In this document: piece after piece, positions 46,413 through 56,664 of the stretch
Layout: every line of letters starts with the position of its first letter
Numbering within the stretch: position 1 is the first letter of the stretch
Origin: Corinectria fuckeliana
Taxonomy: Eukaryota; Ascomycota; Sordariomycetes; Hypocreales; Nectriaceae
DNA: 64,000 bases
Assembly (NCBI GenBank): GCA_019137255.1
Contig: WPDH01000223.1
Span: 62,001-126,000 of the forward strand
Direction of reading: 5' to 3'
The notes under the pieces: generated by a model
Database searches by the model: none
Told to the model about the DNA's origin: nothing
Seen by the model: the letters and a program-made list of their open reading frames with translations, nothing else
Translations under genes and position numbers: made by a program

Positions 46413-47438
46413 TTTTTGGACGATCATTTGCGGGCCGCATTGTATGGGGGTTCACCGAGATACGACGAGATCCCGGGTGAAGGATGGCAGTGAACGAATC
46501 TTATGGGAAGGAAAAGTCAGTGGTCGCGTCTATTTTGGACGACAGTCAGGTTTTAGGCTGATAGTTGGTGGCTGGACAGTGCGTAAGCTGAACAAGAGGC
46601 CACCAGCAATTCCAATACTGGATCAAAAGCGACTATGAGGGGGCGCAAGGGACCCCCTCACTACACTCAGCCAGCTCACGTCTTGATCAGCCCCAAAAAG
46701 CAGGGGTTTGGCTTGAGATTTGGAGATATATTTTAGTACTCTTGAGTTTTGCCTATGTATCTGATAACATTTGTGTTCAGTCAAAACTATTCACTATGGG
46801 AGTTGCCAAAGTGAAATATGAATCACGAAGATATAGAAGCAGGATTTGTTCGCCATGTTCTATATGTGATTCATATGCTGGCTCGACGGCTTTGTTCTTA
46901 GACTGGTCAGAAACCATTAGGGCTGGCCAGAGTGATAGCTGAGTCGCTTTCTAGATTACCAGCCAGATCATGTCCCCCCGTGACTAATATCTGTCTGTAT
47001 TTGCAGTGGCTTTCAGCCCACAAGTGCGACTTGACGGGAACTTGCTTCCACGTGAGCCCATGATCAGAACCCAACTGAAGCTTGATCATTACATGCAATT
47101 CCTCCCTTTGACGATGATATGAAGCGCCATTGTCCCTCCCTTTATATAATTAACTTTTCTGCAAGGGAACTGTCGCTCAAGGCGGGCCAGTAGGGTGAGG
47201 GTTGCTAGTGACCGCCTACCGTAATAGGAAAAATACCCCGCCCCCGAAGATCGGAGTGCGGTAGAATTCTTTTGCGGTGACACATCTTCCAAGCCATTAT
47301 TTTCGAGCCCGTAGTTGTGCTCTACCTTTCTCAATAGACACGACTCTTTCAAGATATTAGCTTGGACTATGCTCCACGGATACCTTCGCCACTAAGCGCC
47401 CTCCCCCTCAGTATAAATCTTGTCATATTGCTACCGCC
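46413..47438. other. Noncoding; promoter of the Lys2-type gene at the right
   Basis: No further gene recognised. The last 300 nt, including the TATATAATTAA word near 47150 and a CT-rich leader at 47370-47430, should be the promoter and leader of the Lys2-type gene. Confidence 0.55.
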
Positions 47439-50400
47439 ATGGGGCTTCCCAATCCCACCATCGACCTCGACTGGAGCGGCTACATCGGCGCCATCCACGA
47501 AATATTCCACAAGAATGCTTTGGAGAATCCCGACGCGCCGTGCGTCACGGAAACGGCCTCCTCCACAACGCCCGAGAGGAGATTCAACTACAAGCAGATT
47601 TATGAGGCGTCCAACATCTTGGCCAACCAGCTTCATGAAGCTGGCATCACCAATGGCGATGTCGTTATGATCTTTGCCTACCGTTCCGTCGAACTCGTCA
47701 TCGCTTTCATGGGAACCCTTGCTGCCGGTGCCACTATTACTGTCCTAGACCCCGCGTACCCCCCGGCGAGACAACAGGTCTACCTTGAAGTCTCACAACC
47801 AAAGGCCTTGATCACGATTGGCAGAGCCAGAGACGAGAATGGTACTTTCGCGCCGCGTGTCCAGAAGTACATGGACGAGGAACTATCTCTCAAGATACGA
47901 GTACCCGAGCTGCGGATGAGCGATGATGGCCACCTTACCGGTGGCGAGGTTGACGCGAAGGAAGTCTTTACCGACACTGAAAGCAAAGCATCAGCGCCTC
48001 CAGATGTTCTGGTGGGACCGGACTCAATAAGTATCCTGAGCTTTACCAGTGGCACGACATCCACGCCCAAGTACGAGATCCAGCGACTCTTAAAGTTGGG
48101 GCATTAGCTGACTATTTTTAGGGGCGTGTTGGGCAGACATTACAGCTTAGCCAAGTACTTCCCGTGGATGGCCAAAACTTTCAACTGGACCTCGGACACA
48201 AAGTTCGCTTGTCTCAGGTAAAACTTATCAAGTATGATGCCCGTCACAGCTCTGCTAACGAATGATAGTGGCATAAGCCATGATCCTATCCAGCGAGACA
48301 TTTTCAGTCCGATTTTCATGGGCGGGGAGCTAATTTGCCCTGCTCGCGAGAATATCGCCCACGAAAGATTAGCTGAGTGGTTCCGCGATCACAAACCCAA
48401 CGCGGTCCATTTGACACCCGCGATGGGCCAAATCTTGTGCGGCGGTGCCAGGGCAGAGTTCCCTTCATTGAAGTGGGTTCTCTATGTTGGTGATATTCTG
48501 ACCAAGAAGGATTGCGCTGCGCTCCGCAAGCTGGCGCCTAACGCGGAGATCTGCGCTGCATATGGTACCACTGAGACGAGCCGCAGCATATCGTACTACC
48601 ACATCAAGAGCCATGCCGAAGATCCGAATGCATTAGATGTATTTGGCGATATTGTTCCTGCTGGAAAGGGCATCGAGAACGTCCAACTCCTCGTAGTCAA
48701 CCGGGAGGATCCAACCAAGCTTTGCGGCGTCGGTGAGGTCGGTGAGATTATGTTGAGAGCAGCAGGCTTAGCCGAGATATGTTTTTCCTTTCTTTTTCTG
48801 ATGGAGTCCTGCTAACGTTTTATTTTACGGATATCTGAATGACCTGGAGAAAACCAAGGAAAAGTTCCTCGATAACTGGTTCGTCGACAACCAGAAGTGG
48901 GTTGAGGCTGATAACAAAGTTGCCGATCACGCCAACGAGCCCTGGAGAAAGGATTACAAAGGCCCACGAGACAGAATCTACAGGAGCGGCGACTTAGGGT
49001 ATTTTTTGGACGATTCTGGTAATTGCACAATTACAGGCAGAGCTGATGATCAAGTCAAAGTTCGTGGCTTCCGCATCGAGCTCAATGAGATCGATAGCAA
49101 CTTGAGAGGACACCATTTAGTCCGCGAGTGCAAGACGCTGCTTCGAAGAGATCGGAACGAAGAGCCAACACTGGTCAGCTACATTGTGCCCGAACATCAA
49201 GAGTGGCTCAAGTGGCTAGCAGAACGCGGCCTGGAAGACACTGAGGAGCAAGGTACCGAGATCGGAGCCGTCATGGTGTATTCTAAGCGCTACCGGCCAA
49301 TGCAAACGGAGGTTCGGGATCATCTCAAGTCTCGATTGCCAGTTCACGCTGTCCCGACTTACTTCATCTTCCTGAAGAAGATGCCTTTGAACCCCAACGG
49401 CAAGGTTGACAGCCCAAACCTGCCGTTCCCGGATGCGGCCCTGATCTCGGAAGAGGCTTCAGAGGAGGATCTGAAGAGATGGGAAACGCTCAGCAGCACC
49501 GAAAAGGAACTGGCGGAGCACTGGGAAACACTAATCAATGGTTTAAATGCCAAGACTCTGCAGCCCGAGTCTGACTTCTTCGAAAGTGGTGGGCACAGTC
49601 TGCTGGCCCAGCAGCTTCTTCTCAATATCCGCAAGAACCTGGGGGCCAACGTGTCCATCAGCTCACTGTACTCGAACTCATCCCTCAGGGCTCTTAGCAC
49701 ACAGATTGACCGTCAGCGTGAGGGCAAGGACGATTCGGGCGCGACAGAGGACGACGAGGCTGCATATGCCCAGTCACTCGATAAGCTGCTCGGTAGCCTC
49801 GATGTCAAGTATCAGACGGCGGACCCTGCGGCACTCTCACCGGCAGGCAAGACGACTGTCTTTGTGACTGGCGCCACGGGCTTCCTGGGCTCTTACATCG
49901 TCAAGGACTTGCTCGAGCGTGAGAACGTACACGTGATCGCCCATGTCCGTGGAACGAAGGGCATCCTGGCCGCCCTCGAGCGGCTCCAGAGGTCACTCCG
50001 CGGATACGGCGTATGGCAGGATTCTTGGGCCACTAGGCTTGATGCAGTCGTTGGTGACCTGACACAGCCGCGTCTTGGACTTGATGACGACACATGGAAG
50101 ATGCTTGGCGACGCTGTCGATGTGGTTATCCATAACGGCGCCCTCGTCCACTGGGTAAAGCAGTATAAGCATCTCGAGCGTAGCAACGTTCTATCAACAA
50201 TCGATGCTCTGCGGCTTTGTAACCAGGGCAAGCCTAAGATTTTCTCATTCATTAGCTCGACAAGCGTTCTAGACACGGATCACTATATTAACCTGTCACA
50301 CGAGCAGACCAGCACTGGACAAGGCGCTGTCATGGAAGCAGATGACATGATGGGCAGTCGCACCGGTCTCGGCACCGGATACGGCCAGTCCAAATGGGTA

Positions 50401-51209
50401 AGTAGTCTCCACAGACGCCTTTCTGCATGAGTAACATCCAATCTGATGGACCACAGGTATCTGAACAGCTCGTCCGCGAGGCTGGCAGACGCGGCCTCCT
50501 CGGATCTGTCGTCCGACCTGGCTATATCCTTGGGGACGCTGCCACAGGTGTCTGCAACAACGACGACTTTCTTATCCGCATGCTCAAGGGCTGTATCCAG
50601 CTATCTAGCCGTCCGCACATTATCAACACAGTCAACGCCGTGCCTGTAGGCCACGTCTCTACTGTCGTCGTCGCAGCTAGCTTGAACCCCGTCCCGGCCG
50701 AAACTGAAAATAGCAACAGCGGCAGCGACGACGTCGGTGTCCACGTCATCCACGTCACTGCCCATCCTCGCCTGCGCATGAACGAATATCTCTCCATCCT
50801 GAGCTACTACGGCTACGATGTTGGTGAGGTGGATTACGACCACTGGAAGGCCCAGCTCGAGACCTTTGTCTCGGCAGGTTCTGTCCAGAAAGACGAGGAA
50901 CAGAGCGCTCTAATGCCTCTTTTCCACATGGCGACGAACAACCTACCCACAACCACTCGCGCGCCGGAACTTAATGATCGCAATGCTGTTGCTGTCCTTG
51001 AGGCTGATGCAGACCGATGGACAGGTGTCGATGAGAGTGCTGGAGAGGGCATTAGTAGGGAAGCTGTCGGCCGCTTCTTAAGGTACCTCGCCGAAACCAA
51101 TTTCCTGGCGTGGCCAACTAGACGGGGCAGGGAGCTGCCGGCTATCAAGGCTGGTGTTGTCGAGGCGCAGGCGAAATGGGGTGTTGGAGGGCGTGGTGGT
51201 GTAGCGTGA
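47439..51209 (+). CDS. LYS2: Alpha-aminoadipate reductase, Lys2 type (A-T-R)
   Basis: Five exons (47439-48070, 48122-48217, 48269-48776, 48829-50397, 50457-51209) encode 1185 aa. The enzyme activates alpha-aminoadipate with ATP, loads it on its own carrier and reduces it to the semialdehyde with NADPH, in fungal lysine synthesis. The adenylation domain shows LSFTSGTTSTPKGVLGRH (A3), AAYGTTETSR (A5, near 340), YRSGDLG (A7), GRADDQVKVRGFRIELNEID (A8) and NPNGKVD (Lys604). The carrier has FFESGGHSLL with Ser669. The reductase has TGATGFLGSY (759-768) and the Y930-GQS-K934 catalytic pair. The order and LTPAMGQIL, HDPIQRDIF and LLVVNRED are Lys2-specific. The A3 loop (TTSTPKG) departs from the SGSEGIPKG I expect in LYS2, so it could be a paralogue. 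Intron 3 is AT-AC. Confidence 0.85.
48777..48828 (+). other. AT-AC intron of the Lys2-type gene
   Basis: The 52-nt intron reads GCCGAG/ATATGTTTTTCC ... CCTGCTAACGTTTTATTTTAC/GGATATCTG. Joining there gives AGLAE-GYLNDLEKTKEKF, the conserved Lys2 sequence, in frame. I found no GT-AG pair that restores it: the nearby GT at 48781 joined to AG sites downstream creates a stop at the junction. The donor equals the standard GTATGT with A at position 1, and the branch TGCTAAC is the usual major-spliceosome form. This is therefore most likely a U2-type AT-AC intron, not a U12 intron. Confidence 0.75.
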
Positions 51210-52305
51210 AGAGGGAACGGCGACAAAACTCAAAGTCTGGATAGTAGAAAACGTGTTCTGATAGATCGGAGAGCCTAAACAAAAGTAAATGGTGGGCATT
51301 AGAGACCCTTTGAATTTACAAGTACGTTATTTCATTTGTGTTTATACCGCTTTGTTGCAACCGATATATGAAATCTTTACACCCCTTTTCCCCTCAATGA
51401 TCAAGGTCAGATCCTTTACATCCCCCATGTTTGGATCCAATGTAAGCAGTGGAGAGATGATCGCTGCCATCAGCCGCTAGCGCAACCTCCTTGACTCTCC
51501 CAGGAACCATGTCCAGTGTTGTCCAGCTCCACACTGCAAGAAAGGTATTGAGAGATGGGGCGGCGGGCGGCATTACATCATCGACCTCGCCTTGCTTCCA
51601 GATTGACGCTTTCTGTCGAACCTCACAGCCACAATCCATCAGCGCAGCGGAAACGGCGTCATTGATGTGAGAATGGCGCCAACTCCTCTGGCTACTTTCA
51701 GACTACCCTCCAGTTTCCAGTTTTGGTGCGGCCTGTCCACATGCTTCAGTGAGCCGTAGGCGGAGGTCCATGCTGTATTACAACGCAGTAGACTACAGGT
51801 AGGTAGGCACCTAGGTAGGCAGGCAGGACACCTGGACTACAGGGCGGCGTAGGTACCTAGGTATGGCCCACCGCGGAGCAGCCCGCCCGCTAAACCAAAC
51901 TACATGCCTCCACTGGCTGGAAGCAGCCCCGTGTGCTGTAAACGAGCTGGAGAGGATAGTGGCGCCTCCCTCAGGTCTCGACCGCGCCAACTTTCTAGTT
52001 TCTACCCGTAGCGACGTCGAATTTCTTAACTTGTCCACTGCTTCGATTCATCATCCTGCTGACTGCTCACCTACTTGACCAGCCTCAACTGGCTCTCGCG
52101 TCGTTGCTCTCGAGAAGCAAGAACTCCACTTCCCTCGTTTCTGGTAGCTGCACAGAACCGACTCCCTGCGCTGCCTCCTCTCGACGAGGCCCCTTTGAGC
52201 CTGTGAGACGCATCGACATCACACGGAGCTCGCCATACTCGTATGTGAATGGATTGATAGACGCCGACCAACCGAGGCGCTCCCCACGCCGAGGGCGTAG
52301 CAGCT
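51210..52305. other. Noncoding spacer with TAGG/CCTA repeats
   Basis: No gene recognised. It holds the 3' end of the Lys2-type gene and the promoter of the peroxin/ferlin gene, with a dense run of CAGGTAGGTAGGCACCTAGGTAGGCAGG words at 51797-51866. Confidence 0.6.
51797..51866. repeat. CAGGTAGG/CACCTAGG word cluster
   Basis: Repeated 8-10-nt words built on AGGTAGG, CACCTAGG and AGGTACCTAGGTA occur within 70 nt, about 450 nt upstream of the peroxin/ferlin gene. Similar clusters lie at 28058-28084, 34421-34450, 34631-34657, 45362-45384 and 61557-61597. Confidence 0.75.
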
Positions 52306-53782
52306 ATGCTGAGAGTCTCAAGCTCTCGTAGGGCCGCGGGGCTCAAGTCTGTCGACTACGACCACGAGATCTCCCTCGTCGATCACGATGCCGCCAGGAC
52401 GCCGCCCCCCGGGGCCACGGCCCCAGAGCCTACCGAGATGGCGAGGAGCAATACCACTACTCGACTGCTGGCCCTAGACGAGGAAGACCAGCAGGATGAA
52501 GAACCATCGCCAGACACTACACAGCCCCATGGGAGTAATGGCAACGGAACCCAATCCTCAGAGCCCCAGACACAGCACAGCAAGGACCAACCAGATCCTG
52601 CGCCGAGGCCATCGATTGAGGTTCAAGGTATGTTTTGTCGGATTGGTCTTGATGTGTTCCACTTGAAGACCGCCCTTCTAACGTATCGTTCAAACAGAGC
52701 CCACCCCGGATATCGCGAATGGAAACCATCCCTCGATGAAACCCAAGAAACACCGTAAAGAACGGGAGTCGGCCATCGATATCCTCTACGAAAACGAGAG
52801 AGGAGGCTTTCTCTGCGGAATTGCTCTCTTTTCTGGCGCGGCTCTTGGTGGCCTTGATCCAGCTGCTTGGAGTAAGTCAAACGGATTTGTTGAATGGCTG
52901 TCTACGAAGTACCTCTGAACAAATGCTGATCCATCAACTAAAATAGCCAATGCCTACCACAACGCATCCCCAACTACAATCTACACCGCGCAAGTCCCCG
53001 ACCCTTCCTGGGAATGGGCCTGGCCGGAATGGCGTATCAATCACCAGGATGGCGTGGACGAAGGGGGATGGGAATACGCATTTGCCTTCTCGAAGAAGTT
53101 CTCATGGCACCGCGCCAGGTGGTGGAGCTCCTTTGTCCGAAGACGCGCCTGGACGCGTAAGAGGGTCAAGAAGCAGAACGACAATGTTTCAACTGACCCG
53201 CACATGCTAAATGCCGACTACTTCACGGTCCGCTCTGCCTCGGAACAGAAGCACCGTTCTCGCGGAAGTGTCGCCAGTAGATCGAGTGTCAGCCAACTCT
53301 CCGCCACCGAAGGCGCAGAGGAACTGCCGGATATCGAGAGCATCGAAGAACTGATGCGTATTCTCCGCCAAGCAAGGATCGATCGAGAGAAGCTCGAGGC
53401 TACGGATAACTACTTAGAACACGCGATGGATCTCTCGCAGTTACAGGAAGAGATGCATGAGATCATGTCCAGCTTTGTTTTCCAGGCATCACGGCGGCTA
53501 CTGCTCAGCCGACTCATGAAGATATACGACGAGACTTCGGATCAACTGAAGAAAGGAGAGACTCCAGAGTTGAAAGCTCGCAGCGAGGCGATTAAGGACG
53601 CAGCTAAGCATGCCGACGAAGAAGTTCGCAAGCTGGCATACTGGAGTGATGTCAAGCAGATGGCCGAGAACGGCGAGACCAGGAGTGCTGTTGACGGTGA
53701 CAAGGGATGGAGCGACGAGTGGCAAGGCCTGGATCAGAGTGGAGGGGCTCATCCGAAGGAAGGGAGGTCTAAAGCAAAATGA
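52306..53782 (+). CDS. Peroxin/ferlin (DysF) domain protein
   Basis: Exons 52306-52627, 52698-52871 and 52947-53782 encode 443 aa; both introns are GT-AG. The first 105 residues are disordered and Gln/Pro/Ser-rich. The core starts at RKERESAIDILYENERGGFLCGIALFSGAALGGLDPAAW, continues as TNAYHNASPTTIYTAQVPDPSWEWAWPEWRINH, then WEYAFAFSKKFSWHRARWWSSFVRRRAWTRKRV. The aromatic pattern W-W-P-W and FSKKFSWH-WW-FVRRR-W-R is the DysF/peroxin-ferlin signature. The C-terminal part is helical and charged. Relatives include Pex23/Pex30-type peroxins and S. pombe Mug65. They act at ER membranes or peroxisomes, and bind phospholipid in some cases. This protein has no clear membrane segment, so I favour the Mug65/Spo73-like branch without being sure. 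Confidence 0.78.
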
Positions 53783-54306
53783 GAGGGTTGTCGACATTCA
53801 GCGTTTTCTTTTTTCGGTCATATTTATACTTGGGACTTGGGGGTCATGGAAAGATGGTTGTCAAGGTGTGGGAACTGGCCTCGGCGGACAGCCCCCGTTG
53901 GTATTACAGGATGGGCGAAAGCTGCTGGACAGGCGCGATTGGGACTGTCTGGCGAACGTGCTGTTTTGGGGGGGAATGACATGGAGTTTTACTGAGTAAT
54001 CCATCATAATCTGATTTGTTATTAACGGAGCTTCATATTTGTGTACCTAGACTCCAATGCTTATTCTCAATATCTCGCTGATGTTAGCCTTGGCAAATTC
54101 CCGTGCTTACATGTTCGAAGCATGTCCCGATGAGCGCCGGGGTGGCCACGTGACACTGCCCGCCAACTTCGCGCAGGGCTCGTTATCGCGATAACCCGGG
54201 ACATCTTTTCTGCTTCGCGACCTTCCCAACTCCGAGGCTCCAGAATTCAACGACGACGCAGGCCGAACCAGATTATACCGCCCTAACAATGCTGAGCCTA
54301 TGACCA
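53783..54306. other. Noncoding spacer upstream of the PPR gene
   Basis: 3' region of the peroxin/ferlin gene and promoter of the next gene. No gene is seen except a four-codon uORF at its right end. Confidence 0.6.
54289..54303 (+). promoter_or_regulatory. Four-codon upstream ORF before the PPR gene
   Basis: ATG CTG AGC CTA TGA ends three bases before the main ATG at 54307. If the transcript starts upstream of it, ribosomes would have to skip this ATG or terminate very close to the main start, so it could lower or regulate translation. The transcript start is unknown, so this is a candidate only. Confidence 0.4.
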
Positions 54307-56664
54307 ATGTCCCTGGGAATCAAGTCAATATGGAGGACCCGGGCCCGATCCTCCGTCGCTGGGCCTCCGCTGATTTCCAGGGTCCTGTTGCCCTCCAAGA
54401 TCCGAAATATATGCCTACCGACCATGCGCTTTGAGTCAACGACGACACGGTTGCCGACGCGAGCTCCCCCGAAACCCCGATTGGAACTGTCGAGTAACCG
54501 GGCTTGCGATGTATCGAGCGAGCCGTCGAAGCCCGCAACCGCAACCGACAACCCCGCCGAGTCCAAGAACAGACTGTTCAAAAACGCTTTCAAGGTCAAG
54601 GCGAATCTCGTTGACGAAGATGAGAAAAGGATCCACTACCCCGTAACTGGTCAACCGCGGAAGTACCCGAATGCGGCGGCTACCCACGATAGTCTGGCTG
54701 AGCAACAGCGAGATGTGAGGCGCCAGGTTGGACACAGCATTGTCTGGGGCCACTTCAACAGGAGAGCGCCGGACTGGAAGGACTGCTTCACGCTCATGCG
54801 GCGCATGACACCGAAGTCGAGCGAACGGGCCGAGATGTCTGCCGTGAGGATTATTCTGCCGAAGACGTGGACCATCGACGTCAACAACCTGAATCTCGAG
54901 TACGTCGACTCTGCTACAGGAGTTCTACAGAAGCTTCGCGCTTCTGTCGACAAGAACCCGTCAGCCATTGTCCTTCGAGGCAAGAGCACCATCCTCGCCA
55001 AGGCCGTTGATGAAATTGTGCGGTTTTGCAAGGAGGCTGAGGTCTACGAGCTTGGAGCGGTTGCCACCTCCGACTACAGGACCAAGCAGCTGTGGCCTAC
55101 CATTGAGGGCGCACCTAATGACGGCGACTCGCTGCCAGAAGATCACGAGGGTAGTATGTGGGTGCACAAGGAGTACACGCATTTCGAGGGGACGAAGCCG
55201 TATGAGAATATTCCCAAACCAGAAGTGTGGACGCCGGAGAATCTCGAAACCTATATTGCAACTCTCTGCTACGGTGGGATCCCCGCTCACCTCGCCATGA
55301 AGTTTTATGGAGAGCGTCGGGTGAACGGAAGACATGTTGATACGGACGGCATCCGCATCCGCCTGATTGTCGAGGCGTTCGAAGACCCATCTGCCCACCC
55401 ATTCGTCACGGCGCCGGTGCTCAAGATGGCCGTCTCCCTGATGGCTTTCAAGGGCGGCCATCGCGCTTCGGCCAACAGAATTATACAGCTCGGTGAGGAG
55501 TTGGGCATCCCAATGGACACGGACACATACAATCTCATGCTGGAAGGTTATGTCCATAAGCGAGACCTGGGCTTCTTCCACGGCTTCCTTCGCAAGATGG
55601 AGCTTCGGTACTTCCGCCCCAACGTCCGCACGTGGCTGCTCTTCTTGCAGCTCGTCAGGGGAGACAGCGAGAGGCGACAGATTGTCGTGACCATGTACGA
55701 GCTAGGGATGCTCCACCACGCCGCTACCCGCCGCGGCATCGCCCAGGTCATGTCATCGCTTGATTCCCACGAGGCCTTCAGGGCGGGCATGTCTCTGGAC
55801 GACTTCCTCGCGCTCCAGAAAGACCGGTATGGCAAGGAATGGCTCACGGTCGGTGCCGTCAACGGCATCATCAGCGAACTGCTGCGCTTCCATCGCCCCG
55901 AAGACCCGCGGATCGACGACTGCAAGCGCCTCCTCGACATCCAGGTCCAAGCCGGATTCCCAGTCGAGATCGACACAATCAACATCTTCCTGAGGCACAC
56001 ATCGGCGTCCAAGGACTGGTACACGACGCTATGGGCAATGTCGTTGTTCAAGTCGGCTGGCTGCGAGCCTAACCAGACCTCGTATGTCTTCCTAATCCTC
56101 CTGGCCATCAGGTCACAAGCGCCGCACGCCCTGGGCACAATTTACTTCTACGGCGTGCTTCACCGCAAGCTGAAGAAGGCCTCTCGCCAGATGCTCTCCC
56201 AGGTCCTTCTCTGCCTGCACCCCGACACCTTTTGGCGGCGTTGGGACTGTCAGCCTGCCATCTTCCCGAAGGACGTCATCGCCACCCTCGAAAGCGACAA
56301 GATTGACACGCCCAGAACCGTAATGTCCCGCATCGAGCGCGTCATTCTCGACAAGTGGGAAGGGTACCTCCCGATCAAGCCGCTTGCTCGCTCACTCGAG
56401 GTTGCTTGGCGCTCCAACGACTTGGCTCTGCACCGGCAAAGGGAGAACCCAAAGTACACGGCCGACGGCAAACGCCTGCCCATAACGGTCCAGGATCTAA
56501 CCATCCAGCTTCGCCGCCTGGACCCCGAGGTCGACAGGGTCAACGTGCGACTCAAGGGCCGCTTCTGCCCGGAGAAGATGGTCGAGGGCTGGGCCGACAG
56601 GGGCGCGTCACTGGCGGAGGAGCAGCTGATGGCCGAACAGGGGTTAATGTCTCACAATGGGTGA
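54307..56664 (+). CDS. Mitochondrial PPR-type protein
   Basis: A single frame of 785 aa. The N-terminus, MSLGIKSIWRTRARSSVAGPP and RVLLPSKIRNICLPTMRFESTTTRLP, is rich in Arg/Ser/Thr without acids, as in a mitochondrial targeting sequence. The body has helical-hairpin repeats of pentatricopeptide character, for example NRIIQLGEELGIPMDTDTYNLMLEGYVHKRDLGFFHGFLRKM and IDDCKRLLDIQVQAGFPVEIDTINIFLRHT, then LWAMSLFKSAGCEPNQTSYVFLILLAI. Such proteins bind organelle RNAs and control their processing or translation. I cannot say which transcript, nor name a yeast orthologue. The N-terminal half before about residue 330 lacks repeats and contains the DPSIVLRG-like strand region NPSAIVLRGKSTI. It is intronless. 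Confidence 0.75.
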   Translation: MSLGIKSIWRTRARSSVAGPPLISRVLLPSKIRNICLPTMRFESTTTRLPTRAPPKPRLELSSNRACDVSSEPSKPATATDNPAESKNRLFKNAFKVKANLVDEDEKRIHYPVTGQPRKYPNAAATHDSLAEQQRDVRRQVGHSIVWGHFNRRAPDWKDCFTLMRRMTPKSSERAEMSAVRIILPKTWTIDVNNLNLEYVDSATGVLQKLRASVDKNPSAIVLRGKSTILAKAVDEIVRFCKEAEVYELGAVATSDYRTKQLWPTIEGAPNDGDSLPEDHEGSMWVHKEYTHFEGTKPYENIPKPEVWTPENLETYIATLCYGGIPAHLAMKFYGERRVNGRHVDTDGIRIRLIVEAFEDPSAHPFVTAPVLKMAVSLMAFKGGHRASANRIIQLGEELGIPMDTDTYNLMLEGYVHKRDLGFFHGFLRKMELRYFRPNVRTWLLFLQLVRGDSERRQIVVTMYELGMLHHAATRRGIAQVMSSLDSHEAFRAGMSLDDFLALQKDRYGKEWLTVGAVNGIISELLRFHRPEDPRIDDCKRLLDIQVQAGFPVEIDTINIFLRHTSASKDWYTTLWAMSLFKSAGCEPNQTSYVFLILLAIRSQAPHALGTIYFYGVLHRKLKKASRQMLSQVLLCLHPDTFWRRWDCQPAIFPKDVIATLESDKIDTPRTVMSRIERVILDKWEGYLPIKPLARSLEVAWRSNDLALHRQRENPKYTADGKRLPITVQDLTIQLRRLDPEVDRVNVRLKGRFCPEKMVEGWADRGASLAEEQLMAEQGLMSHNG

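Noticed and set aside
48777..48828. U12-type (minor spliceosome) reading of the AT-AC intron
   Set aside because: The donor ATATGTTTTT lacks the U12 CCTT core, the branch is the common CTAAC form, and Pezizomycotina are not known to keep U12 machinery. A U2-type AT-AC intron fits better.
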